From a virus, in IMG/VR virus record IMGVR_UViG_3300048903_000341, positions 1 to 21,801 of that record: DNA of 21,801 nt; one strand, given 5' to 3'. This document shows, in pieces, positions 1-7,267 of this stretch. Below the pieces are notes generated by a model. That model was given only the letters and a program-made list of their open reading frames with translations, was not told the DNA's origin and searched no databases. Numbering within the stretch: position 1 is the first letter of the stretch; each line of letters begins with the position of its first letter. The translations under genes and the position numbers were made by a program.

Positions 1-25
1 CCGCTCTCGCTAAGGCGCGTGGCGA

Positions 26-97
26 ATGACCTCGCACCTCGAGGCGTTCCTCGTCGGCCTGCTGCTCGCCGGCTTGGCGATGGCGCTGTCGCTGTGA
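26..97 (+). CDS. 23-aa putative single-pass membrane peptide
   Basis: This very short ORF begins at an ATG and encodes a 23-residue peptide. It has a short polar N-terminus (MTSHLEAF) followed by an almost wholly hydrophobic stretch (LVGLLLAGLAMALSL), enough for one membrane helix. An AAGG lies about ten bases upstream, and an in-frame TAA of a preceding gene (cgc tct cgc taa, ending at 13) sits just before it, so this is probably an internal cistron of an operon entering from the left. Its TGA overlaps the GTG of the next gene in a GTGA arrangement, the same stop-start coupling used by every later gene of this operon. I do not recognise a family. Short phage membrane peptides of this kind include inhibitors and accessory lysis factors, but nothing here chooses among them. 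The main doubt is whether it is translated at all. Confidence 0.45.
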   Translation: MTSHLEAFLVGLLLAGLAMALSL

Positions 98-501
98 TTT
101 GCCCGGACTGCCAAGGCCGCGGCTATCCGGCCTTCGCGCCGGCCGGGCAAGCGATGCCATGTCAGATGTGCGGCGGCAGCGGGATCACGTCGTGCTGCGA
201 TGCGGCTGGATCATCCGACCGCGCGGAGCTGCGCGAGCCGCTGACCGGCAACGTCAAGGTCATCGACCGCCGCACCGGGCGAATCGTCGAGACGCGCTAC
301 GCCGCCGCCCCCGAACACCACGCCGACACCGTGCTGCTGCACCTGTCCTACGAGCGCCGGCTGCTGCTGCGGCAGGAGCTCTATCACGCGGTGCACACGC
401 TGGAAGCGCAGGCAAGGGTAGCTAAGGCGGGCAGCAACCGTCAGCGGGCGCTCACGCGGCGCGCTGCGGATTTGCGCTACGTTGCGAACCAGCTCGCATG
501 A
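94..501 (+). CDS. DnaJ-type zinc-finger small phage protein
   Basis: The 135-residue product starts at a GTG that overlaps the TGA of the preceding small ORF. The same frame is open further upstream, to a GTG at 19, but the coupled start puts the zinc finger right at the N-terminus. Residues 4-11 read CPDCQGRG and a second half-site, CQMCGGSG, follows about 20 residues later. Two CxxCxGxG motifs are the signature of the DnaJ central zinc finger, which holds Zn with four cysteines. A further CC pair follows. The C-terminal half is helical and rich in Leu/Arg/Ala, with no J domain, so this is not a co-chaperone. Phage early regions often carry such isolated DnaJ-type fingers, usually of unknown function; nucleic-acid or protein binding is the general expectation. 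It overlaps the next gene by 4 nt (ATGA). Confidence 0.75.
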   Translation: MICPDCQGRGYPAFAPAGQAMPCQMCGGSGITSCCDAAGSSDRAELREPLTGNVKVIDRRTGRIVETRYAAAPEHHADTVLLHLSYERRLLLRQELYHAVHTLEAQARVAKAGSNRQRALTRRAADLRYVANQLA

Positions 502-896
502 AAGAAAGATATTTTCTGATGCGGGTCACACGCTATGGCCCACTCGTGCCGGCGCGCCTGTTCTGGTGCGACCACGGGCCCGACGATCCACCCGAGAACA
601 AGCTCGACCGGGGCCGGCTCAGCCTCTACCCGCGCGCCGACATCGCCGGCGTCGAGGTCGATCCCGAGCTGCTCGGCGACCGGCTGTGCAGCCTGACCGA
701 CCCGCGCCCGGCGAACCCGATCACACACTGGCGCTATGCGAAACCAATCTCGGCCGAGGAATACCGCTGGCGCTTTTACGCGCTGCGCGGGGTCGAGGCG
801 CTGCGGCCGGACGACCCGCTGCTGAAGACCCGGCGGCCGCTGGCGGCGGCCGACGTCGAGGTGCCTGATTTCAGCCGGGAGGAGGCGCTGCTATGA
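498..896 (+). CDS. Hypothetical early-operon protein, 132 aa
   Basis: The 132-residue product starts at an ATG overlapping the previous stop (ATGA); an alternative in-frame ATG lies seven codons downstream (MRVTRYGP). The N-terminal part has the aromatic/basic sequence RYGPLVPARLFWCDHGPDDP followed by an asparagine-lysine-leucine-aspartate-arginine stretch and a DIAGVEVDPE segment. The middle has THWRYAKPISAEEYRWRFYA, and the C-terminus is Arg/Pro-rich. I recall similar small proteins of unknown function in rhizobial prophage early regions, always without an assigned role. No transmembrane segment, signal peptide or catalytic motif is visible. The coding assignment is firm from its coupling and codon bias; the function is unknown. 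Confidence 0.75.
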   Translation: MKERYFLMRVTRYGPLVPARLFWCDHGPDDPPENKLDRGRLSLYPRADIAGVEVDPELLGDRLCSLTDPRPANPITHWRYAKPISAEEYRWRFYALRGVEALRPDDPLLKTRRPLAAADVEVPDFSREEALL

Positions 897-1015
897 TGAC
901 GAGAACCCGCGGGCGGGCAAGCTGCGCCGCCAAAGTCCCGGCCAGGGGTCAGCCGCTAATGAGCCGGGCGCCTCGCGCCAGATGTACTTGGTGCCCGCGG
1001 GCCTTGCTGCCATGA
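893..1015 (+). CDS. 40-aa basic Cys-containing peptide, possible coupled cistron
   Basis: This ORF fills what would otherwise be a gap of about 115 bases between two well-supported genes. Its ATG overlaps the stop of the upstream gene (ATGA, with a second ATG immediately after), and its TGA overlaps the ATG of the downstream gene, also as ATGA. The product is 40 residues, strongly basic (many Arg), with three cysteines, two of them in a CTWC pair near the C-terminus. Exact double coupling on both sides is the main evidence for translation. The composition is low-complexity and I recognise no family. It may instead be a decayed remnant whose length merely preserves coupling of its neighbours. 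Confidence 0.4.
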   Translation: MMTRTRGRASCAAKVPARGQPLMSRAPRARCTWCPRALLP

Positions 1016-1944
1016 CGAACCAACTCGTCGCCGAAGCCGAGGCACTGCCCGACCTCGATGAATATGCTGGCATGTCGACCACCGACATCTGCCTCGCGGC
1101 GGCGCACTGGCCAGAAGGGTCGGAAGACCAACTCCGCGCGATAGCGGCAATCCGAGCACGGGCCCCCGGTATCGGCCACAATCGGCCACCGTTGGACGAA
1201 GCGCTTGACGAGGAACTGGCTGGCCGCCGCTCTCGCGCCGACCAGCTCCTGGCCGTGGCGGCGCGCAGCGTCATCGTGGACGAGGCGTCGGCAGGCAAGG
1301 TGGTCGACCTCACCCGCCAGCTAAAGGAATTACACGACGAAGTGGACAAGGCGCGCCTCGCGCGGACCGAGCCCTACCGCGATGCCGTGAAGCTCATCAA
1401 CCACAGCTACGACGCGCTGAAGCTAAAGCTCTCGCTGGCGATCGGCGGCACCAGCGGCCGCGACGGGCTGAGCCGGATGCTGACGGCGTGGGACGATAAG
1501 CAGCGCGCCACGGTCGAGGCCGAGCGCCGCCGGCTGGCGGAAGAAGCCCGCAAACGCGAGGAGGAAGCCGCTGTCGCCCGAGCGGCTGCCGAGGCGAAGG
1601 CCAGCGCCGGCAAGATCGATCCCGCCGCGGAGCTCGAGGCGCTGAAGGCACAGGACGAAGCCGAGCGGCTGGCGCGTCGGGCCGACGCGATCCGGCACGA
1701 GCCGACCCGCTCGCAGCTTGGGCAGACCACGAGGCGCAAGCAGATCCGATTTGAGATTCAGGATTTCGCCGCACGGCTGCGCGACATCCTGCGCTCGCCG
1801 CGGAGAACGCAGGTCGAGCAGCTCGTCCACAAGCTCACCGAGCATGAGTTGCGCGACCTCGGCGTCGCCGCCGTCGAGAGCGGCGTGCAGATTATCGGCG
1901 TGCGCGCCTGGGTCGAGGATGGAGGAGTCAGTGTCCGACGCTAA
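1012..1944 (+). CDS. Coiled-coil phage protein preceding recT, 310 aa
   Basis: The frame is open from an earlier ATG at 982, but the ATG at 1012 overlaps the preceding stop (ATGA) and gives the natural N-terminus MTNQLVAEAEALPD. The motif GIGHNRPPL at about residue 53 is a short 'IGHN' element that recurs in alphaproteobacterial phage and host proteins. From about residue 90 to 240 the protein is long, charged and helical (Ala/Glu/Arg/Lys-rich, for example AEERRRLAEEARKREEEAA-like heptads), consistent with a coiled coil. The C-terminal 70 residues end in a predicted mixed alpha/beta segment (GVQIIGVRAWVEDG). Proteins of this layout commonly sit directly upstream of phage recT. A role in the recombination module is inferred from position only. 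It overlaps the recT start by 14 nt. Confidence 0.75.
   Translation: MTNQLVAEAEALPDLDEYAGMSTTDICLAAAHWPEGSEDQLRAIAAIRARAPGIGHNRPPLDEALDEELAGRRSRADQLLAVAARSVIVDEASAGKVVDLTRQLKELHDEVDKARLARTEPYRDAVKLINHSYDALKLKLSLAIGGTSGRDGLSRMLTAWDDKQRATVEAERRRLAEEARKREEEAAVARAAAEAKASAGKIDPAAELEALKAQDEAERLARRADAIRHEPTRSQLGQTTRRKQIRFEIQDFAARLRDILRSPRRTQVEQLVHKLTEHELRDLGVAAVESGVQIIGVRAWVEDGGVSVRR
1921..1925 (+). promoter_or_regulatory. Shine-Dalgarno that sets the recT start
   Basis: A perfect GGAGG lies five bases before the GTG at 1931. It favours that GTG over the in-frame ATG at 1919, which would place the ribosome-binding site inside the coding sequence. Confidence 0.65.
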
Positions 1945-3499
1945 GGAGCTTGCAACCAAGCCGCGCCAGAATATGGCCGAGGTGTTCTATGCGGACCTCG
2001 AACACTACACGCCGAACCTGAAGGACGCGCTGCCGGCCGACATCCCGGTCGAGCGGTTCAAGCGGGTGCTGGTGACAGCGGTGTCGACCAACCCGGAATT
2101 GCTCTACGCCGACCGGCGCAGCCTGTTCAATGCGGCGATGCGGTGCGCGGTGGACGGTTTACTCCCCGATGGCCGCCAGGCGGCGCTCGTCGTCTTCCGC
2201 ACCGATGTCAAACAGCGCGACCCGCAGACCGGCATCGACCACATCCGCAAGATCGACGCAGCGACCTATATGCCGATGCTCGCCGGGCTGCGCGAGCGGA
2301 TGCGCAAATCGGGCGAGGTCGCCAGCGCGATCGCCGAGGCGGTGTTCGAGAAGGATCATTTCCGCTACCGGCTGGGCGACGATGCGATGATCGAACACGA
2401 GCCGCCGCCGCTCGGCGTGTCCCGCGGTCAGGTGATCGGCGCATACGCGATAATCCGGTTGAAGAACGGCGAAGTGATCCGCGACGTGCTCGACCGCAGC
2501 ATGATCGAGGCCGCCCGCAATGTATCGCGCGCGAAGAACTCGCCGATGTGGACGAATTTCTATTGGGAGGGTGCGAAGAAGACCGCGCTGCGGCGCGCCG
2601 CCAAGCAGGCGCCTTTCTCATCCGAACTGCGCACGGTGCTGGACCGCGACGAGGAGGAACCGGCGATCGGGCAGGATCTCGGCCCCCTGACCCACCACCG
2701 TCAACCGGAGCCGCAGCCCGAGCAAGATCGGATCGGCCGCAGCGTTGAGCCGATCGGCCCCGAGTTCGCCGTGGTCGATCTCGATGGCGTCGAGAATATC
2801 TATGGCGCCGCCGGCGCCGCCGGCGAGGCGTTGCGGATCTGCCTCGACGAAGCGGCCCGGCTCGGCCCCGAGCGCCTCGAGGGTTGGTGGGAGGATAATC
2901 GGAACGCGGTCGAGTTCCTGGCGGCTGCCGGGCATCGCGACATTGCCGACGAAATCACCCGCGCCTACGAGGCCCAGCGCAAACCGAAACCTGCTGGCCG
3001 TAGCCAAACTCCGCCGGCAGGCGAAGGCGGCAGGCTTGCTCCAAGTGAAGCCGCGCGTCGGCGGATGGTCGAGGAGGAAGGCTATCCCGGATCACTAGTG
3101 CCGCGCAGAGCGCGCCAGACGCGTGCAAGCGAGGCGCCGGCCCCGGAGCCGCCTATCGAGGAACAGGCGCCCCACGCGCCACCAGCGGACGACGCTGACG
3201 ATGATCCTTTCGGCCTGGCCGAGGTCGACCACCACAGGCCGGCCGAGCCGCCGCCGCCGGTGGACTCAGATCACAGCGGCCTCGAGATCGCGGTGCCGTT
3301 AAAGAATGGCAAGCGGGACTGGCGCACCTGGGCGCTGGCGCTGCTCGGCCCAAAGATCCGGCGCTGCACCGCCAGCAACGAGCTCGCGGACCTACTCGGC
3401 GCCAACGAGCACAACCTGGAAGAGGCGCGCGCCGCGCTGGCGGCTGCCGACCGCGCGGAGCTCGAGCGCATCATCGCCGAGCAGTGGAAGAAGCTATGA
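1931..3499 (+). CDS. recT: RecT-family single-strand annealing protein with long C-terminal extension
   Basis: RecT proteins anneal complementary single-stranded DNA in phage recombination, normally with a partner exonuclease. The GTG at 1931 follows a perfect GGAGG; an ATG at 1919 is the alternative. The first ~240 of 522 residues carry RecT-family features: SLFNAAMRCAVDGLLPDGRQ near residue 60, the YMPMLAGLRERMRKSGEV block, GDDAMIEHEPP, RGQVIGAYAIIRLKNGE, and the closing SPMWTNFYWEGAKKTALRRA-type block. Known RecT proteins are usually about 270-330 residues, so about 200 are extra. The extension comprises a helical segment (about 282-354, VENIYGAAGAAGEALRICLD), a Pro/Glu/Ala-rich linker (about 355-450), and a compact charged C-terminal domain (about 451-522, DWRTWALALLGPKIR). 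The partner nuclease is not in the window and may lie to the left. This is the last gene of the plus-strand operon. Confidence 0.92.
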   Translation: MSDAKELATKPRQNMAEVFYADLEHYTPNLKDALPADIPVERFKRVLVTAVSTNPELLYADRRSLFNAAMRCAVDGLLPDGRQAALVVFRTDVKQRDPQTGIDHIRKIDAATYMPMLAGLRERMRKSGEVASAIAEAVFEKDHFRYRLGDDAMIEHEPPPLGVSRGQVIGAYAIIRLKNGEVIRDVLDRSMIEAARNVSRAKNSPMWTNFYWEGAKKTALRRAAKQAPFSSELRTVLDRDEEEPAIGQDLGPLTHHRQPEPQPEQDRIGRSVEPIGPEFAVVDLDGVENIYGAAGAAGEALRICLDEAARLGPERLEGWWEDNRNAVEFLAAAGHRDIADEITRAYEAQRKPKPAGRSQTPPAGEGGRLAPSEAARRRMVEEEGYPGSLVPRRARQTRASEAPAPEPPIEEQAPHAPPADDADDDPFGLAEVDHHRPAEPPPPVDSDHSGLEIAVPLKNGKRDWRTWALALLGPKIRRCTASNELADLLGANEHNLEEARAALAAADRAELERIIAEQWKKL

Positions 3500-3503
3500 G
3501 GGT

Positions 3504-3740
3504 TTAACGCCGTTCCTCCAACCGCTGCCTGATAGTTTCACACGGCTCCACCACCGACAACCACTTGCCGTCGCTGAGTCCGATCGCGCAGCGCACGGCG
3601 CCGGTAAATAACCGGGCCGTGCTGCTCCCCGGCGTCGGCGCGTGCAACGTCACGATCTGTGCCGGGTTTACGATGACCTCGCCCCCGTCGCCGCGATGCA
3701 GCACCATCAGGTACAGCCCCGAAGCAAGGACAAAGCTCAC
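3504..3740 (-). CDS. Small hypothetical protein, 78 aa, last gene of late operon
   Basis: The GTG at 3740 overlaps the TGA of the upstream membrane-protein gene (GTGA) and is in frame with a later ATG at 3707, so the product is 78 or 67 residues. The core reads LHRGDGGEVIVNPAQIVTL, then a Pro/Ser turn, a strand (TARLFTGAVRCAIGL), and a helical end CETIRQRLEERR. This resembles the small beta-rich phage and bacterial proteins that have 'G..I.VNP..I' followed by 'V.E....V...L', often annotated as hypothetical or FlbD-like. I infer resemblance only, not function. Its stop codon lies 4 bp from the stop of convergent recT, and no terminator-like hairpin is seen between them. Confidence 0.6.
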   Translation of the reverse strand: MSFVLASGLYLMVLHRGDGGEVIVNPAQIVTLHAPTPGSSTARLFTGAVRCAIGLSDGKWLSVVEPCETIRQRLEERR

Positions 3741-3895
3741 CGCATCGCCGGTAGGAAAACAAACAGCCCGAGCAGCAGCACCGCGACGAACGCGAAATAG
3801 ACGTTGCTCGCCGAGAACGGCGCCATCGGCGGCAGCGGCAAAATCGTCAACAACCAGAGGAACATGACCACGACGAACAGGATTTCTAAAATCAT
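3737..3895 (-). CDS. 52-aa putative two-helix membrane protein
   Basis: This gene is only 52 codons long. A strong GGAGGT lies five bases upstream of its ATG. The product is very hydrophobic, with two likely membrane helices: residues about 2-20 (ILEILFVVVMFLWLLTILP) and about 33-49 (YFAFVAVLLLGLFVFLP), joined by a short Pro/Ala/Ser loop. It ends in Met-Arg and its stop overlaps the next start as GTGA. Size, topology and position after the tail fibre are compatible with a holin or other lysis accessory, but there is no endolysin beside it and no sequence signature to prove it. A generic phage membrane protein is equally possible. The coding call is well supported by the ribosome-binding site, the coupling and the amphipathic-free hydrophobic pattern. 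Confidence 0.7.
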   Translation of the reverse strand: MILEILFVVVMFLWLLTILPLPPMAPFSASNVYFAFVAVLLLGLFVFLPAMR

Positions 3896-3925
3896 GCGCC
3901 ACCTCCTAACCGATGACGATTTGGC

Positions 3926-6900
3926 TCACTGCGCCCGGAACGCGATCAGCGGAAACGATCCGGCATTCTGAGCCGGACCAGCGAGCGTCGTCGGCAGGTT
4001 GCCGGCCGAGAATGTCCACGTCGCGAGCCAGCCTTGGAAGCCCTGGAAACTCGAACCCAATCCGGTGAAACCCAGCAGGTGCATCTGCGAAATATCGGTG
4101 GCTGTCGTCGTGATAACCGACGGCGTGCCGCTAAACCCGGCAACTAGAAAATACCAGCCAGCCGCCAATGCCTGAGTGAACCCGGTCACCGCCTGCACGT
4201 TGGACAACCCCGTGTTGACCGTTCCGACATCCCGGATCAAGCTGCCGACCGCACCATTGGAATTGGCATAAATGCCAAGCTCGGCAGAGGTGCTGCTCGC
4301 CACCGTCCCGACAAAAATCTGCATCGCATCGATAGTGATCGGGCTGGCGATGAAAATCGGTGTGGCGTAAATCCGGTTAGCCACCATTGCGGTATTGACG
4401 CCGGGCGCGGATATCGGCCGCGTGTAATAGATACCCGAGCGATAACCGGGGTGTGGCACCGCGGCGCCGTTGGCCGCCGCGGTGACCCTGCCTTTCGCAT
4501 CAACTGTGATATTCGCCGCGGTATAGCTGCCGGCCGTCACCGCGGTACTGGCGAGCGTAATCGCCTGGCTGCCGCTGCCGGGCCCTGCCGTCGCGTCGCC
4601 GGTCAACTGCGTGATGCCGCCGCCGCTGCCGTTGGCCGCCGCCGTCACCCTGCCTTTCGCATCAACTGTGATATTCGCCGCGGTATAGCTGCCAGGCGTC
4701 ACCGCGGTATTGGCCAGCGTCGCGGCTTGGCTGCCGCTGCCAGGGCCGGCGGTCACATCGCCCGTAAGCTGATTCAGTCCGGCGGCCGGCAACGCCGCTT
4801 GCACAAACGCAGTCGTGGCAATCTGCGTTGTGCTCGTCGCGAGAGCGGCTGTCGGCGCCGTTGGCGTGCCGGTCAGCGCCGGGCTGGCAAGCGGCGCCAC
4901 AGCGGCCCAGGTGGCGTTGAGACGGCCGTATGACGTGCCGTCGCTCGGCGCATCGGTGAGGCCGCCGCCCGTGCCGTTGCTTGCGGCTGTGAGCCGTCCT
5001 TTAGCATCGACGGTGATCGAAGCCAGCGTGTAGCTCCCCGGCGTCACCGCGGTATTCGACAATGTTGCGGCTTGACTGCCGGTGCCGGGGCCCGCCGTCA
5101 CATCGCCGGTGAGCTGATTGATGCCGCTGCCAGCCGCGCCGTTGGCTGCCGCGGTGACCCTGCCCTTAGCATCGACCGTGATGTTGGCCGCGGTGTAGCT
5201 GCCTGGCGTCACGGCGGTACTGGCGAGGGTGGCGACTTGGCTGCCGGTGCCGGGACCGGCGGCGACATCGCCGGTCAACTGCGAGATGCCGCTGGCCGGC
5301 GTTGCGGTGATCCAGCTCGGGTCGGCAGTTGTGCCGCCGGTGCGCAAAAGCTGTCCCGCGGTGCCCGCCGCCAACGTGCGCCAGCCGCTGTTGTCGCGGT
5401 AAATGATCATCCCGCGGGCCGCGCCGAGGATGCTGTCGAATATCGCGGTCAGCGTGTTGCCAATCGGCGCCGCCGAACCACCGCTGATGTTGGACATAAC
5501 CCGGCTGTTGCTGATCGCCGTGGCGCCCGGCGGCGCGGTCCAGCTTGGGTCGCCGCTAGCGCCGCCGGTTTGCAGGATCTGCCCGGTCGTGCCAGCCGCC
5601 AACCCGGTCCAGCCGCTGTTGCTGCGGTAGAGCAGCGTGCCGCGCGACGAGCTGATGATCGCGTCGAGGATATTCGACAGCGTGTTGCCGGTCGGGACAG
5701 CCGTCGAGCCGCTGATGTTCGAGACGATCCGCAGGTTCGCCGTGCTGGCCCCGGTGATCGGCGCGTTCTGCCACGAGGGGTTTGCCGCCGCGCCGCCGGT
5801 CGCCAGGAACTGACCGCTGGTGCCGGGAGACAGCATCACCCAGGCGGTCGCCGAGCGGTACAGCACGGCGCCCTGCGTGGTGCCGAAGATGTGATCCAAG
5901 ACCAGGGTTAGCGTCTGTGGCGTCGGCGCCGCGGTGCTGCCGCTGATGTTCGCCAGGATGCGGTCGCTGGCAATGTCGGCCAGCGACACCGTGCCGGTGG
6001 CCGTGATCGGCGAGCCGCCCGTCGTGATGCCGGTTCCGGCGCTGATCGAGGTGAGCGTGCCCGAGCCGACCGGGGCGTCCCACATCACATCGGCGCCCGC
6101 GCCTTGCGTCTTCAGATAGTAGCCGCTGGTCCCCGGCGCTAACCCCACCCATCCGCTGATGTTGCGCGCCAGGATGGTGCCGCGCGCGTTGGTCAGGATG
6201 TGGTCGAGAATGGCCGATAGGGTCTGCGGCGTGGGTGAGGCCGCGGCGCCGCTGATATTTGCCAGGAGGCGGCTGTCGGCGGCGCCGGCTAGCGATACGA
6301 TGCCGGTGCTCGTGATGTCGGCGCCGCCGGTATCGATCCCGGTGCCGGCGGCGATCCGGACGACACCGGCAGCCCCGACCGCCCACGTCGGGTCGGCGCC
6401 CGCATCGTGCGTCTGGAGGAACTGACCATCGGCACCCGGAGGCAACGCGAGCCAACCCGTGCCGCCGCGGTAGAGCAACGTGCCGCGCACGGTCGTCAGG
6501 AGCACGTAGTCGAGGAAATCCGACAGTGTGTTGGGCAGCGCCGGCCCGATCAGGCCGGAAATGTTCGACATCATGGTGTGGTCGTTCACCATGGTGCCGC
6601 CTGGCAGCGCGTCGACGTATGCCTTGTTGACGGCGTCCCCCGGCAACAACGGGTTGGCGAGGTTGTGGAACACGCCTCCCGTAATATTGACATTGCTGGC
6701 GGCCTGCACCGCCATCGATCCCAGCGGAGAGTTCACCCACCGGCTAATACTCTCCGTCCAACGCAGCACGTCGCCGTCAGTTAGCGGCTCGATGATATCA
6801 ACGTCGCCCATCGTGCTGACGCTGTTGTCGGCCGATCCGAACAACTGTTTGTAGACGGGCGCGCCATCGACCATTTCGTTCTGGTCGAATAGCGAATAGG

Positions 6901-7267
6901 TGCCGGCGATCTGCACCATATAAATGCCGTAAGAAACTAAAGCTGGATCGAGAACGTCGGTATTGCCGGTGCTGACGGTAAAGACATCGAGCACGGCATA
7001 AACATTCGGCTCGAACTCGCCGCGCCAACGGAACGTAAGCACCGGCAATGTATACGGCCCAAGCACAGTGCCATCCGTCAGGTAGATGGTCATCTGCGTG
7101 CCGCTGACCGTGATCGATTCTATCCCGTTCGGCGCTTCCGGGTTGGCCTGGATATCGACAATTGCCTGTGCTAACGAATAAAAGTTTTCATCAACCTCGC
7201 TCGGTTGAAGGTTGGCTCCCTTGCCGGAACCCCACGGCCCGAGCGTGCGATAAGTGATGTCAACCAT
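3926..7267 (-). CDS. Repeat-built phage tail fibre / receptor-binding protein, 1113 aa
   Basis: The largest gene of the window encodes a fibre in three parts. The N-terminal ~210 residues (MVDITYRTLGPWGSGKGANL, then FRWRGEFEPNVYAVLDVFTV) are the likely tail-attachment region and carry a motif often found at the start of phage fibres (beta-rich, 'W.G.....Y...DVV'). The middle has five copies of a ~70-100-residue unit (NISG...NTL...ILD...RG.LLYR...GW..L..GT.GQ.L.T.G..A.PSW) and then four copies of a ~54-residue unit (QLTGDVTAGPGTGSQ ... ITVDAKGRVTAAANG). Between the second and third copies of the latter is the common fibre motif TSTTQIATTAFVQAA. The last ~180 residues (IYYTRPISAPGVNTAMVAN to the end) are non-repetitive and beta-rich, probably the receptor-binding tip. 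It starts at the ATG overlapping the upstream stop by one base. Confidence 0.9.
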   Translation of the reverse strand: MVDITYRTLGPWGSGKGANLQPSEVDENFYSLAQAIVDIQANPEAPNGIESITVSGTQMTIYLTDGTVLGPYTLPVLTFRWRGEFEPNVYAVLDVFTVSTGNTDVLDPALVSYGIYMVQIAGTYSLFDQNEMVDGAPVYKQLFGSADNSVSTMGDVDIIEPLTDGDVLRWTESISRWVNSPLGSMAVQAASNVNITGGVFHNLANPLLPGDAVNKAYVDALPGGTMVNDHTMMSNISGLIGPALPNTLSDFLDYVLLTTVRGTLLYRGGTGWLALPPGADGQFLQTHDAGADPTWAVGAAGVVRIAAGTGIDTGGADITSTGIVSLAGAADSRLLANISGAAASPTPQTLSAILDHILTNARGTILARNISGWVGLAPGTSGYYLKTQGAGADVMWDAPVGSGTLTSISAGTGITTGGSPITATGTVSLADIASDRILANISGSTAAPTPQTLTLVLDHIFGTTQGAVLYRSATAWVMLSPGTSGQFLATGGAAANPSWQNAPITGASTANLRIVSNISGSTAVPTGNTLSNILDAIISSSRGTLLYRSNSGWTGLAAGTTGQILQTGGASGDPSWTAPPGATAISNSRVMSNISGGSAAPIGNTLTAIFDSILGAARGMIIYRDNSGWRTLAAGTAGQLLRTGGTTADPSWITATPASGISQLTGDVAAGPGTGSQVATLASTAVTPGSYTAANITVDAKGRVTAAANGAAGSGINQLTGDVTAGPGTGSQAATLSNTAVTPGSYTLASITVDAKGRLTAASNGTGGGLTDAPSDGTSYGRLNATWAAVAPLASPALTGTPTAPTAALATSTTQIATTAFVQAALPAAGLNQLTGDVTAGPGSGSQAATLANTAVTPGSYTAANITVDAKGRVTAAANGSGGGITQLTGDATAGPGSGSQAITLASTAVTAGSYTAANITVDAKGRVTAAANGAAVPHPGYRSGIYYTRPISAPGVNTAMVANRIYATPIFIASPITIDAMQIFVGTVASSTSAELGIYANSNGAVGSLIRDVGTVNTGLSNVQAVTGFTQALAAGWYFLVAGFSGTPSVITTTATDISQMHLLGFTGLGSSFQGFQGWLATWTFSAGNLPTTLAGPAQNAGSFPLIAFRAQ
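4452..5293 (-). repeat. Four-copy ~54-residue 'LTGDVTAGPG...VDAKGRVTAAANG' repeats in the tail fibre
   Basis: Four in-frame copies lie at about 5293-5129, 5126-4965, 4780-4616 and 4613-4452 (approximate edges), with a 180-base spacer holding the TAFVQAA motif between the second and third. DNA similarity is very high between the last two copies over the part coding SYTAANITVDAKGR, where a run of about 45 bases starting CTGCCTTTCGCATCAACTG is shared. This suggests recent duplication or gene conversion. The same unit is widespread in phage fibres, where it is thought to form a trimeric beta shaft. Confidence 0.85.
5310..6580 (-). repeat. Five-copy 'NISG...GW..L..GT.GQ.L.T' shaft repeats in the tail fibre
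   Basis: Five diverged copies start near 6575, 6275, 5965, 5735 and 5508 on the minus strand. Each opens with R(V/I/L)(M/L/V)(S/A)NISG, passes through a TL...(I/V)LD helix-like segment and an RGT(L/I)LYR strand, and ends in GW..L.PGT.GQ.L.TGG....PSW. The first two copies are followed by an extra 35-residue module (G(T)GI.TGG..IT.TG.VSLA) that later copies lack, so the units shorten toward the C-terminus. Confidence 0.8.

Noticed and set aside
893-1015. A remnant of the short phage/host 'CGAK...HGG.STGP' family
   Set aside because: Only parts of the DNA look similar and they fall in different frames; the diagnostic HGG..TGP block is not encoded.
1718-1930. Upstream extension of the recT frame to an ATG at 1718, giving a 593-residue protein
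   Set aside because: The added residues are Arg/Ser-rich and lie wholly within the preceding gene; a perfect GGAGG precedes the GTG at 1931.
4451-5911. Long plus-strand open frames opposite the fibre repeats
   Set aside because: They are low-complexity (Gly/Arg/Ala) antisense shadows of the repeats with no start signal.
4452-6580. CRISPR-like array
   Set aside because: The repeats are long, diverged and in frame with the fibre protein; there are no short identical repeats with unique spacers.
5556-6740. A 394-codon open frame on the same strand as the tail fibre
   Set aside because: Its product is Arg/His/Gly-rich, as expected from the +1 shadow of a GC-rich repetitive gene; the fibre frame has clear family motifs.
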